This document shows positions 1 to 9,782 of a DNA stretch of 64,000 nt, in pieces. The translations under genes were made by a program, and so were the position numbers. The stretch is from Selaginella moellendorffii (lineage: Eukaryota > Streptophyta > Lycopodiopsida > Selaginellales > Selaginellaceae). Every line of letters begins with the position of its first letter. The stretch's first letter is position 1. The notes under the pieces were generated by a model that made no database searches, was not told where the DNA came from, and worked only from the letters and a program-made list of their open reading frames with translations. Location: NCBI RefSeq assembly GCF_000143415.4, contig NW_003314281.1, positions 1,558,983 through 1,622,982 of the forward strand. The letters are read 5' to 3'.

Positions 1-1509
1 GAGAGCAGCTTTTGCCCACTCGGCAACTGGAAGGAACAACGTAAAAAAGCTCAGAACAATACTAAACTTCTAGACCTTTCGCATCCGAAGAGTGCTGCTC
101 TTTCTCCAAAGCCGTTATTGATTCGGAGACCGATTTATCTGGACCGAAAGCTGAGGATATGCGAGGCAACAGCGTCTTGAGCTGGGCAGGAGCTTCAGGT
201 TTACCGCCGAAAACTTTGAGGGCATCTTCCACTGCTTCAGAAGCATTGGACCTTATCGAATCAATGTTAACATAGAACCATCCAAAAAGTGAGAAGCTTC
301 TTACAAGTCCTTGGCCAGAAGAGATTCCTTCAACGATGACAAGTTCTCCGAAGGCACGAAATGCGTTCCCAGTCCCACAAAGAGAGCATCAGCAGGTTCA
401 TTGACTCGCGCACCGGATAAACCGAGATAAGTTCCTACAATCTCAAGCTATTTCACATCCACAAGGAAAACAAAAGGACAAACAATCTTTCTACGAAACT
501 CACCTACAGCTCCATTTGCAGGAGTTCGAGCTGCTATATATGCAAAACCAACGTCTGGAAACAAGCCGATTCCATTCTCAGGCATGGCAAGAACCGTCCT
601 CTGATCACAAAAAAACGCAAAGCTTAGCTTCGAAACGAGCCACCACAGACCTCGGTAATCACGCGATACTTGCCATGGCCCGACAAGCCGATGCCAAAAC
701 CCATGGTTATCCCGTCCATCAACGAGATGTAAGGTTTTTGGTAGCGAGCAATCGTGCAGATTAAGCTGTACTCAGCTGAGAACACCTACATTAGAAAACA
801 ACGAGATTTGTCAGCCTCAGAAGTTGATAGTGCATGACTATCAACTAGGATAGACAAATAGGAATGGAAAAGAAGGAAAAAAAGAAAAGAAAGGAAACAA
901 TGCAACCTTGACAGCCAGTTTATGCATCCCAAATAACTTGCAGCCAGTGGTGGTCATCCACTTTACATCTCCTCCGGCATTTACTCTTGTCAAGAAAACA
1001 AAATTTAAGCTCTAGACTAGACATGGTGCATGAAAAGCTTTTCCTATGGAAGTCTTTCAAAGCAGGCAGCCTGAGAGACACCCTTGAAATTCACACCTGT
1101 TGCAAGAGAGGTGAATGGATGTCATCTTTTAGAGTCGCTGCGAGCCACTTCACATCCATTCCTGGATAAGGATTAAGTAGTGAAACAGGCAAAAACGAAT
1201 TCCGTCGTCTAAAGTTCTACCTGAGAAGGAACTTTGATCAGGACTTTACCTGCGGAGAATGCGCGCGACGAGCTGCTTTCCACAAGAACGGCCTTCACAG
1301 CGGGATTCGCTGCCCATTCGTCAAGATAGTTCTTATACGCCACATCCATGTCTGATCAAGAGATTTCGATGAGAGAGCTGGAGAATGTAGCTCATAAAAA
1401 CCCAAGAAATTTCTGGAGTACCTAGATTCATCGCGTTGAGCGCCTTGGGCCGATCAAGCGTGAGCACAGCCAGGCCATTCGGCGAGACGCTCCCTCGAAC
1501 GAACTCCAT
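1..1509 (-). CDS. 3-hydroxyisobutyryl-CoA hydrolase-like (CHY1 type), 3' end off window
   Basis: Crotonase-fold acyl-CoA thioesterase of the valine-breakdown type. The start ATG is at 1509 and begins [20 protein letters not shown], a typical enoyl-CoA hydratase/isomerase N-terminus. Exons read on the minus strand: 1509-1422, 1351-1250, 971-907, 785-651, 600-504, 434-305, 251-76 and 26 to below 1; reading phase carries across every junction. Visible family blocks are RAFSAG followed by [24 protein letters not shown] (oxyanion-hole region), and [20 protein letters not shown], which diagnoses 3-hydroxyisobutyryl-CoA hydrolases rather than hydratases. The last visible block, EWAKAAL, is near the family C-terminus, so only the tail is missing. 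The exon 2/3 junction gives SAGDVK where relatives often have two Gly, so that acceptor may be off by a codon. No organelle presequence is visible; a C-terminal peroxisomal signal cannot be judged. It diverges from the PPR gene at 1617. Confidence 0.85.
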
Positions 1510-1616
1510 AGCCTAGCTACAAATCACAAACCCTGGAATCTAAATTGTCTGCCTGCCATGTGGGTATAACATAAAGTAAATGCCCGGGAATATCCCGATT
1601 TTGAAATTTAAAAAGC
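1510..1616. promoter_or_regulatory. 107-bp divergent intergenic promoter region
   Basis: The two start codons, hydrolase (-) at 1509 and PPR (+) at 1617, are only 107 bp apart, so both 5' UTRs and core promoters must fit here or overlap. I see no clear TATA box on either strand. The shared-promoter role is inferred from geometry only. Confidence 0.4.
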
Positions 1617-3671
1617 ATGGATTTTGCCGCCGTGGAGCGGCTCATCAGATGCGAACCACTCCCGCGAGCCCGGGACATCGTCCAGTCCGTACAGAGAAAG
1701 AGCCCTACTTCTGGCACATACCTGGCCAATCTCCTGGTCCAGCGGTACGGCCGATGCGGCGACATCGATCAGGCCTTGAGGATCTTCCAGTCGATCGAGG
1801 CCAAGGACTCCTTCTCATGGAATCTGATGCTAGCGGCATATGCCCAGAATGGGAGACTCGAGGAGTCCGAGAGCTTCTTCTCGGCAATGCCACACAAGGA
1901 TCTAGTTTCGTGGACGACGATGCTATCGGCCTACTCAAGCGATGGCAAGCTCGACGATGCGCGGTGGATCTTCGATCAGATGCCACACAGAAGCATCGCG
2001 TCGTGGAACGCGATGCTTACTGCGTATGCCGTGTCGGGGCATCTGGAGGGTGTTAAGTTGTTCTTTGATTCCATGCAGAAGACCAACATGGTTTCGTGGA
2101 TCACGCTTCTCAACGCGTACACGAAGCTGGGATCTTTCAATGAAGCTAGAGATATCTTCAACTCCATGCCCGATCGGAGCCTGGCCGCCTGGAACTCGAT
2201 CCTCACGGCTGCTGCTCACAAAGGGGAATTTGCTGATGCCGAGGATATTTTTCTGAGACTGCTGCCATGCCGGGACATCAGGTCATGGAACTCGATGCTC
2301 GGAGCTGTAGCGAAATCACAAAGTATTGCAAGAACACAGGACTTTTTTCATAGCTCAATGCCGGAGATGAATATAATGTCGTGGACTACAATGCTCGCGG
2401 CATTGGCCAACAATGGGGATTTCGGTAAGGCTAGCGCTTTTCTTAACTCCATGCCCGTCTCAAACATCGTCTCTTGGAACTCCCTTCTTTGCGCTTCCAC
2501 AAAAGCTGGAGACTACGTAGGATCAAGTAGAATATTCGATGCAATGCCAGAGCACCACCTTCCCTCGTGCAATGCGGTACTCGAAGCATATTCCCAGCTC
2601 GGGTATCCTCATCGTGTTAGACTCTTATTTGATTCTATGCCCGAGCGCGATATGGCGACGTGGACAATAGTATTAACGGCATATTCACAGCTACGGCATC
2701 TTGCCTTGGTAGAAGATGTCTTTAACAATATGCCTTTCCACGACCTTTTTTCGTGGACGGCTATGCTCTCAGCATATTCACTTAGTGGGAATCTTTCAAA
2801 GTGCGAGAAGATGTTTCTCTCCATGAAAAAGGTTGACTTTGTTTGTGTGAATGCTATGGTCACTGCTTATGCCCGAAACGGACATCTTGAAGAGTGCAAG
2901 TCTCTCTTTGATAAAACACCATCATCGAACCTTGTGCTGCAGAATTCAATGCTATCAGCCTTTTGCAAAGCTGGCTATATCAACGATGCCAAAACCTTGT
3001 TTGACTCAATGCCAGAGAGAGACTTGGTTTCCTGGAATTCCATCCTTGATGTGTATTGTGAAAATGGGGATTTGCAGGAAACAAAGTTCTTGTTTGACCT
3101 CATGCCCGAGAAATCAACTGTCTCGTTCAACATCATGTTAGCGGCCTATAGCCAGGGTCAACAGGTGGATTTGGCGAGGATGTTTTTTGAAACAATGCCA
3201 GAATGGGATCTTGTGTCTTGGAGCACAATGCTTGCAATGAACACACACAATGGGCGCTTTTCTGAGACAATCAAGTGTTTTGAATCCATGGCACTTGAAG
3301 CTGTAGATGCAGATCTAGTCTCCTTCACATCAGTTCTCCTGGGTTGCAACCATGCAGGAGATCTCAAAACAGGGCTCTTGATATTTTTATCCATGGGATT
3401 TGATTATGGTATAGAGAATCCAACTAAGCAGCAGTATGGTTGTGTTATTGACTTGGTGGCAAGAGCTGGGTATTTGGAAGTAGCCGAGAGTTTGATTCTT
3501 AGCATGCCTTTTGTTGCCGAAGTTTCGGATTGGATGTGTTTAATCTCGGCTTGTTGCAACCATAATCAAGGTTTTGAGGTTGGTTGTAGGGCTTACAATA
3601 AAGCAGCAGCATTGAATACAAAGGCATCTGGGTCATTTGTGTTGATGTCAAATATTTTCTCATTACAATAA
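1617..3671 (+). CDS. PPR protein, S-repeat array with E-like end
   Basis: A 684-residue intronless pentatricopeptide-repeat protein. After an irregular N-terminal repeat (residues ~1-60) come about 16 consecutive 31-residue S-type repeats of the pattern LVSWNxML..AY...G...A..LFDSMPERD, from about residue 61 to 560. An L2/S2-like stretch follows (QQYGCVIDLVARAGYLEVAE) and the protein ends in an E-motif remnant (SGSFVLMSNIFSLQ). There is no DYW cytidine-deaminase domain, so any role in C-to-U editing would need a DYW partner. PLS-class PPR proteins bind organellar RNA; lycophyte organelles are heavily edited, which fits the family expansion. No obvious transit peptide precedes the first repeat, so targeting is unproven or depends on an upstream exon I do not see. 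The earlier in-frame ATG choices are limited by the divergent gene. Confidence 0.9.
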   Translation: MDFAAVERLIRCEPLPRARDIVQSVQRKSPTSGTYLANLLVQRYGRCGDIDQALRIFQSIEAKDSFSWNLMLAAYAQNGRLEESESFFSAMPHKDLVSWTTMLSAYSSDGKLDDARWIFDQMPHRSIASWNAMLTAYAVSGHLEGVKLFFDSMQKTNMVSWITLLNAYTKLGSFNEARDIFNSMPDRSLAAWNSILTAAAHKGEFADAEDIFLRLLPCRDIRSWNSMLGAVAKSQSIARTQDFFHSSMPEMNIMSWTTMLAALANNGDFGKASAFLNSMPVSNIVSWNSLLCASTKAGDYVGSSRIFDAMPEHHLPSCNAVLEAYSQLGYPHRVRLLFDSMPERDMATWTIVLTAYSQLRHLALVEDVFNNMPFHDLFSWTAMLSAYSLSGNLSKCEKMFLSMKKVDFVCVNAMVTAYARNGHLEECKSLFDKTPSSNLVLQNSMLSAFCKAGYINDAKTLFDSMPERDLVSWNSILDVYCENGDLQETKFLFDLMPEKSTVSFNIMLAAYSQGQQVDLARMFFETMPEWDLVSWSTMLAMNTHNGRFSETIKCFESMALEAVDADLVSFTSVLLGCNHAGDLKTGLLIFLSMGFDYGIENPTKQQYGCVIDLVARAGYLEVAESLILSMPFVAEVSDWMCLISACCNHNQGFEVGCRAYNKAAALNTKASGSFVLMSNIFSLQ

Positions 3672-4812
3672 CTAATATTTAAACCAAAATATTATTGAAT
3701 AAAGTATATTATTTCAAGGAAATATGATATAAACTATGGTGATCTCAAATTTCCCTTTCACAATTGTAAGTTCGTCTTGTTCAGCCGGCTTTGAAGAACT
3801 AACTGATGCATGGCAGTTAAGCACGACTGCGCTTTTGGTGTTCATTGTGGCTGGTAAATGCTGCATAGATTTGGTGAAGAACAGTAGTCTTGGCACAGAT
3901 CCTTCATACTGGTCGTCAGATTGTCTATTCGATTGTACCCACGCAACGCCTGTCATGGCTGCTGTATAGCCAACCGGACCAATTTGTATCGTGTGTCAGC
4001 ACATATTTGGGATACATGGGTGGAGCCTTCAACATTGCGAGGTAGAGCTATGGAACTTAACGAGTATCACTAATGTTTCTAGTGCAAGGAGGGATTTTGC
4101 GGCTTCTGGCCTCGTTGGAGCCAGTGGTCTCAGTGGTGGTTGTTCGTGGCCTCTTCCTTTTGGCACCAATGGAGGTTCAGTTTCGTCAAGACTCACCGAT
4201 TCGGAAATGAAAACGCAGGCAATACCTTCGATTCTTTTACTACTTCGAGCTTTTGGTAGCGAACAGTGCATTTGTTTCAACTCCAAATTGCAAATATGAG
4301 GAAAACCACTTACCTTTGTGGACGACTGGAAGTCCAGCGTTTACTGGCATTTTTTAGAAAAGTGTCCGACAAACAAAGGCTCCGAAAGGCAGCAACAGCC
4401 GGATTTTCTGAAGATGGCTCAAGCAGCTTTGCAAAAACCAGAACTGGAGGCTGTTGCGGAGGTACGTATGGCTAGGATTCAATTACTACAGAACTTGCAA
4501 ATTTTTTTTCCAAAGCACCATTAAAACTGCATCCCTGTCAAAGCATCTAGAAATCATAAAAATACTTGAGGGATCTTGTCATATTTAGCTATGTCATTGT
4601 GGACAGAATATCATGCTCCACGTGACAGTGCTCGGTTGTCTTCGACATGACATATTAACAGCAGCTGCTGTGTTTTTTAATTGGTCCTAATGGAAAGACG
4701 ACCTGCTACTACTGGCTAAGCATGACTATGATGGGAGATCAGCAGCAAGAATGCTTCTGCTAGCTATTTATCTTCGTTACTCTGAGACTGTGTGATGGTG
4801 CGAGAGTAGAGA
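3672..4812. other. Intergenic stretch with unidentified coding-like pieces
   Basis: No gene recognised. The + strand at 3736-3969 could encode 77 residues with one hydrophobic helix (STTALLVFIVAGKCCIDLV), stopping at a TAG. Further + strand pieces at 3985-4060 (LGYMGGAFNIAR in another frame) and 4318-4524 look weakly protein-like but need frame changes. They could be a decayed membrane-protein gene or chance. A short polyA-like AATAAA lies at ~3697, just after the PPR stop. Confidence 0.3.
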
Positions 4813-6264
4813 ATGGAGAACGAAGAAGCAAAAATTTCTGGGTCAGTCAAGGCAGTTCCTGGTGGATATGGGCTTCCTTTCTTCGGAGCAATGAGAGATA
4901 GGCTCGAATTGTATTGGTTCCAAGGGGATGTTGAATTTTTCAAGAGGCGGATTGAGAAGTACAAGAGCACAGTATTCAGGACGAACTTTGCTCCGGGGCC
5001 TCCAGGTTATCAAAATCCCAGAGGTGTAGCTTTACTGGATCACAAAAGTTTCCAGGTGATGCTCGACAACAGCAAAGTGGACAAGAGCGACACCTTCTTC
5101 GGAACTGCAATGCCGAGTGTTGCATTCACGGGTGGCTATCGTGCTCTGCCATATCTGGACACCACCGAAGAGAAGCATACTTTGTACAAGCGCATGCTCA
5201 TCGAGCTACTGCACGTGAAGTTCTCAAGCATGGTGACCGAGTATAGCAAGGCTTTCGCTGAAACATCTGCCACCTGGGACTTGGCCGTGGCGAAGTCTGG
5301 AAAAGCCGAGGTTGGAGACTCGAGTGGTAGAATGGTGGTGAATTTTCTCCTGAAGAGCATCACTGGGCATCAGGATCCAGCTTCCATCATTGGAAGTGAT
5401 CCACACTCAACATTCCAGACATGGTCTTTCGTGCAGTTTGCAGGAACTGTTGTTGGCGTGCTTCCGCACTTTGTGGAAGAGCTGACTTACCACTCGTTCT
5501 CTCTGCCTTCGATGTTGGTGAAGTCTAAGTACGCTGCTCTGTGCAAGTTCTTCAGGAATTATGCAACCGAAGCTTTAGATCTGGCGGAGAGCAAGTATGG
5601 CCTGGACAGAGAAGAGGCTGTGCACCAGCTGGTTTTCTGCTTTGGAGTGAACGCAAGAGTGGGACTGATGAAGAAAATTCCAGTTATGGTCTACTACATC
5701 GCCAAAATGGGTCCTGAATTTCAAGCTAGACTTGCAGACGAGGTACGTTCGGCTATCAGTGAACAGGGAGGCGGTGGTTTCACTGTGAAAGCACTATCAG
5801 GCATGCCTCTGCTCAAATCAACAGTTTTAGAGGCTTTCAGGTTGATGCCATCCACATTTTTTGTCTATGGTCGTGCCAGAGAAGATATAGTCGTCGAAAG
5901 CCACGATGCTTTGTACAAAGTTGGGAAAGGCGAGCTTCTTGGTGCTCATTGGTACTATGTTCTGAGGGATCCTAAGGTGTTTGAGGATCCGCAGCGTTTC
6001 AATCCTGAGAGGTTTATGGGGAAACAAGGAGAGGCTTTGTTTCCGCAGCTGGTCTGGTCGAATGGAAGGCAGGATCAAACACCTGGTGAAAATGATAAGC
6101 AGTGTCCTGCTAAAGATTACGCTGTGATGCTCACCAGTCAGTTTGTAGCTGAAATGTTTTTGAAGTATGATGCTTTCGAGATCACTGAAGATTCTACGAT
6201 TGATACAACAAGTCTCAAGGTGGCTTTCAAATCGTTGAAGAGCCGTGCACAAATTTCTTCATAA
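4813..6264 (+). CDS. CYP74: CYP74-family cytochrome P450 (AOS/HPL/DES type)
   Basis: A 483-residue intronless P450 of the non-monooxygenase CYP74 family, which rearranges fatty-acid hydroperoxides into allene oxides, short-lived hemiacetals, divinyl ethers or epoxyalcohols (oxylipin/jasmonate pathway). Hallmarks are the N-terminal PGGYGLPFFG at ~16, FFKRRIEKYKSTVFRTN at ~43-59, the I-helix segment FGVNARVG around Asn280 (the conserved CYP74 Asn replaces the usual oxygen-activating Thr), and a heme loop with WSNGRQDQTP, then NDKQCPAKDYAV with heme-ligand Cys431. CYP74 heme loops carry this extended form. No plastid transit peptide is visible: the PGGYG motif starts only ~16 residues in, unlike many angiosperm AOS. 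The exact product specificity cannot be read with confidence from sequence. An AATAAA at ~6324 is a plausible polyadenylation signal. Confidence 0.92.
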   Translation: MENEEAKISGSVKAVPGGYGLPFFGAMRDRLELYWFQGDVEFFKRRIEKYKSTVFRTNFAPGPPGYQNPRGVALLDHKSFQVMLDNSKVDKSDTFFGTAMPSVAFTGGYRALPYLDTTEEKHTLYKRMLIELLHVKFSSMVTEYSKAFAETSATWDLAVAKSGKAEVGDSSGRMVVNFLLKSITGHQDPASIIGSDPHSTFQTWSFVQFAGTVVGVLPHFVEELTYHSFSLPSMLVKSKYAALCKFFRNYATEALDLAESKYGLDREEAVHQLVFCFGVNARVGLMKKIPVMVYYIAKMGPEFQARLADEVRSAISEQGGGGFTVKALSGMPLLKSTVLEAFRLMPSTFFVYGRAREDIVVESHDALYKVGKGELLGAHWYYVLRDPKVFEDPQRFNPERFMGKQGEALFPQLVWSNGRQDQTPGENDKQCPAKDYAVMLTSQFVAEMFLKYDAFEITEDSTIDTTSLKVAFKSLKSRAQISS

Positions 6265-7580
6265 ACGTGCTCAATCGATATATCCTGGCCAGTGAAATAT
6301 GAAGCTTGACGGCACGTTGGTTCAATAAACAACTTATCAGTCACCTTCAGAGCATTCAACACCTGGCAAGTCTAGACAAATGTGTGTGTCTCTTCGGATA
6401 GACATCAGCCATACCAAACACTGCAGGTTAATAAGCTCATTATTTGAAACTTTTTATTGTATAATATCAATATTTAATGAGTGGTTTGATAGCTTTTGTA
6501 AGTTAAATTTCTAAATATAGCTTGTAGTTTCGATGCAACTATTATTCTTGAATCTTAATCCTTGCATTAGAAATTATAATAAAATATGGTAAGAGGGAAT
6601 TAATTTCAATTAGTACAACTATAACTATTATATGGCAATCATCCTAGGTGTACCCGTTGTAAATTATACTGCAAGCTAAATCAATTAAAACATATGTCTA
6701 AGTGTGTAAAAAACCATGCAAACATGGTGTGCATTCCCATGCTTTGAAAAAAGTTACGTCTAAATTATTTTGTGAGTCACAGATGTGTTTAAACAATTCA
6801 AAAGTGGTCTGTCACCATGCGGCACCAAGGAATAGACAGGGATCTTGTGGGTGGGCCCGTGGGTGGGTGTCAAAGGCAATTGTGTTGATCTCACTTAGTG
6901 GCCTCTATTACCACTGCCTTGCTAGAACTCTTTGGCGCAATCTCAACAACACCCTTGGGCGAGATCTCTTTACATGTGCCGGCGAGATCTCTTTACATGT
7001 GCCGAAGATCAAGCACCCAGATCCCAGCCACAATTTCCTCCAAAGTCCCACCTTCAATTGTTTTGTGTCTCCATTGCCCCAAAATCTTGAGCTCAATCTC
7101 ACCTCAAATTCTCTCATGAGAAGGATTAATCTTTGCATGTGCTACAGCCAAGAAAATCATAAAAAAGTCACAATGAGATTTTATAATGCTTTGCACTTGC
7201 CAAACTCTATGGATCATAGATTGAATTGAATTATTCAAAAGAAGAGGAAATGACATGGGCGTACATAATACACACAGTGATTTTTTACATAATAATTTTG
7301 TGTGCAATTGAAAAAAAAACCATTTAGATAATAAAATTGTCAGCACATTATTGCAATTTTATGAAAGAACTATCTATGAGAAAATAAAAATATTTCACTT
7401 AGAAATTGTGTGCCAAAACATGTACTTAAATTATGTTTTAGTACCTAATATTAAATTATAGTGGTTAATAAAATAAATCACAACCCTTAAAAATTTGAAA
7501 TCATAAAATTCTGAAAGCCTACCCTAACCTAAAAATATTGTTAAAAGAAAAACATTTCTAAGAATATCTAGTACCATTCT
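6265..7580. other. AT-rich intergenic DNA with a small tandem duplication
   Basis: No gene seen. An open frame at 6702-7229 has no recognisable domain and biased composition. A perfect 23-bp unit (GGCGAGATCTCTTTACATGT plus GCC) occurs twice in tandem at 6958-6980 and 6981-7003. Confidence 0.6.
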
Positions 7581-9556
7581 TCAAGCTTGTTTCTTGATTT
7601 TGTGAGGACTGGCAACCGTCTCAGCTCGCTGGCAGGCAGCCATGGTTTTGACATGCTCAAACTCATCGCCCTACACAACATGATCCATCAGCATTTCTAC
7701 AGCCTAAGCTACCAAACTTACCTTAATTGCTACGAACACATCATAAAGGCTATCCACCTTTGGTCTTCTGCTTTCAGGAGCTCGGCTTGTTTGGAATTCA
7801 TCGAACCTACAATGCAAAGATCAGATTCCTATACTAAAAGACGCCTGCATTTTTTACTTACATATATAAGTCTTCGTTCTCGTAGTATGCCACAGCTTCT
7901 GGCGATGGAGGGAGTTGTTTGAGGAGTTCCTCATTCTCGTCGACAAATTGGCCGTAAGTGTCCACTGTTTGTTCGATGAAACACATAAATTGATACAATC
8001 CGTGTAAGATTGATCATTTCATACCTGCATGCATTTCTATTAGCTCTGAGAAATTGTAGGCGACTTTGGGCGAGACGAAAAACATGAAGTTCAGAATCTG
8101 CATTTAGATGACAGATATCGATTATTCTTGCTTGTGAGCCAAAATAAACATACCCAGTAATAAAAGAATGCTGCATGTTGTCCGAAGAATCGATCTCCCC
8201 ATAGCAAATCTCCTCCAAGAGATTCCATGATTTTTAGATGGTGCATTTCATTCCATTCCTGGCACACCATCGTAAGTAGAATAGAAAGAGAAACTGAAAA
8301 AATGTACCTCTGCAAAATGGACTTTCCTTACATCCGCACCTACACGCCACCTACAAAAATAGTGAAGAAGATCAAGTCGCCAGCGGAATAACGCAAGCTC
8401 GTGAATACTAACCAGCCAAGAGTTTCGTACAAATGCAGCATAGAAATATATCTGTAAAGTTCGAAGTCAAGGATTCTCGGCCTTCGAAACAAAAGCCTTT
8501 AACTCAAGGATACGAAAAGTAAGGCATTCTTGCTACGGTTTCCAGAAACCAGAAGCGTTGAATTGGCCTGCCCTCAAAGATTACATCTAGCATCTGCAAT
8601 CACGAAATAAGATTAGAAATCAAATGTAATCGTACCAGAGAAAAACTGCGAAGACTACAAGCTCGGAAGCAATGCATACCCAACAAAGAGCGTAATACGG
8701 ACCAAGAATCCACCAGGGAGCCTCAACAGGCGGTCGATTGCGCTCCCTCTCCCAGACGGCGTCTCTGTTCAGTGTTAGCTTCGCGAGAGCTTTTCTGAGA
8801 TCCTCTTGCTCCGTGTCAAGCACCTGCATGAAATACAATGAGCTCTAGCAAGCACTCTCACGCTCACTTACCAGGAGCTCTTCTTTCAGCACTGGCAATC
8901 CATCGTAAAGTTGGAGTATCTTGTCGAATCCTCTGAAAAAGAGAACAAATCCACGTCCCAAGTAAGCAGCAGCAACACCAAGTGGTTCGGAGTCTGAAAA
9001 GGCATCGTTAGAACAACCGGAGACTAAGATTTAGCTACCACCTTCTGAGATTTCAAACTCTCCAAACAGATAGCTTCGTCTCAGCGCCTGGAAGTATAGA
9101 ACCAACGTGTGAAGGAGGAGGAAACAATGGACAACGGATGTAAACCTTCCATTCTCGACCAAAGTTCTCGAATGCAAGCCTGAAAAAACTCCCAGGAACA
9201 CTGGGACCTTGGCGAAGGAACTTTGCCTGGAAGCCATAGTTGAACGCAATTCTCTTTGGCTTGTGCGAGTGCGTGATAGATAGATGCTCCTCGATCGCCT
9301 CCAACCTGAGCTCGCGGCTGGATTGCGCAATGGAAGACGGCGAATCATTCCCAACGCTTCCTTGAGCCCTCACAAGCAGCCATTGAGCCCTATCGTTGCG
9401 GATTTTGGTAGAACCAGGGTAAGCAAGCCGACGGAAACTTACGCGAGCGCTAAAGAAGCTGGAATCGAGGCGCCTTGATCGCCGAGCTGGAGAATGCAAG
9501 AATTTTCGATCGCTGGAGCTTGGATCAGTGCTGGCGGCGCAGCTACACAGCGCCAT
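7581..9556 (-). CDS. PTOX: Plastid terminal oxidase (PTOX), alga-like subtype
   Basis: Plastoquinol:oxygen oxidase of the diiron-carboxylate (AOX/PTOX) family, acting on the thylakoid surface in chlororespiration and carotenoid desaturation. Spliced model of 446 residues in 12 exons: 9556-9146, 9087-9042, 8993-8872, 8823-8680, 8593-8514, 8451-8413, 8350-8308, 8258-8154, 8097-8025, 7964-7862, 7806-7722, 7670-7581; phase is consistent throughout. Residues 1 to ~65 are Ser/Arg-rich and fit a chloroplast transit peptide. All six predicted iron ligands are present: Glu259 ([10 protein letters not shown]), Glu299 and His302 (WNEMHH), Glu351 (ELIEMHA), Glu420 and His423 ([10 protein letters not shown]). 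The PTOX-specific [12 protein letters not shown] block is present; mitochondrial AOX lacks it. The [15 protein letters not shown] and [18 protein letters not shown] blocks resemble green-algal PTOX more than angiosperm IMMUTANS (from memory, not aligned). The usual IRDDE reads IKGDE. It lies head to head with AOX. Confidence 0.92.
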
Positions 9557-9782
9557 TCTCGCACAAACAAAGACGAGAAGAATAACGAATACTCTAGAGC
9601 TCTGATACCTTAGAACCACTAGGAACACGACGGGTGGCTTCATCTCAGCCGTTGATTCTAGGGCTCTAGAGAATATCTTTTTCTTTGGCACGAAGGAAGC
9701 GCTTTTTACATCAACGGCTGGGTCTTCTTCAAAACCACTTGGTCGTATTCCGTGAATTTCCATTGATCGATCCATCGCGAGA
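9557..9782. promoter_or_regulatory. Bidirectional promoter between PTOX and AOX
   Basis: Only 226 bp separate the PTOX start codon (9556, -) from the AOX start codon (9783, +). A perfect 11-bp inverted repeat, CAGCCGTTGAT at 9646-9656 and ATCAACGGCTG at 9710-9720, is centred at 9683, near the midpoint of the interval (9669.5). Its AACGG core resembles MYB-type binding cores. The minus-strand PTOX frame stays open upstream to 9829, but relatives and the transit-peptide-like start favour 9556. Confidence 0.55.

Noticed and set aside
6702-7229. 175-codon open frame
   Set aside because: No domain, biased composition, crosses a 23-bp tandem duplication; no sign of coding constraint.
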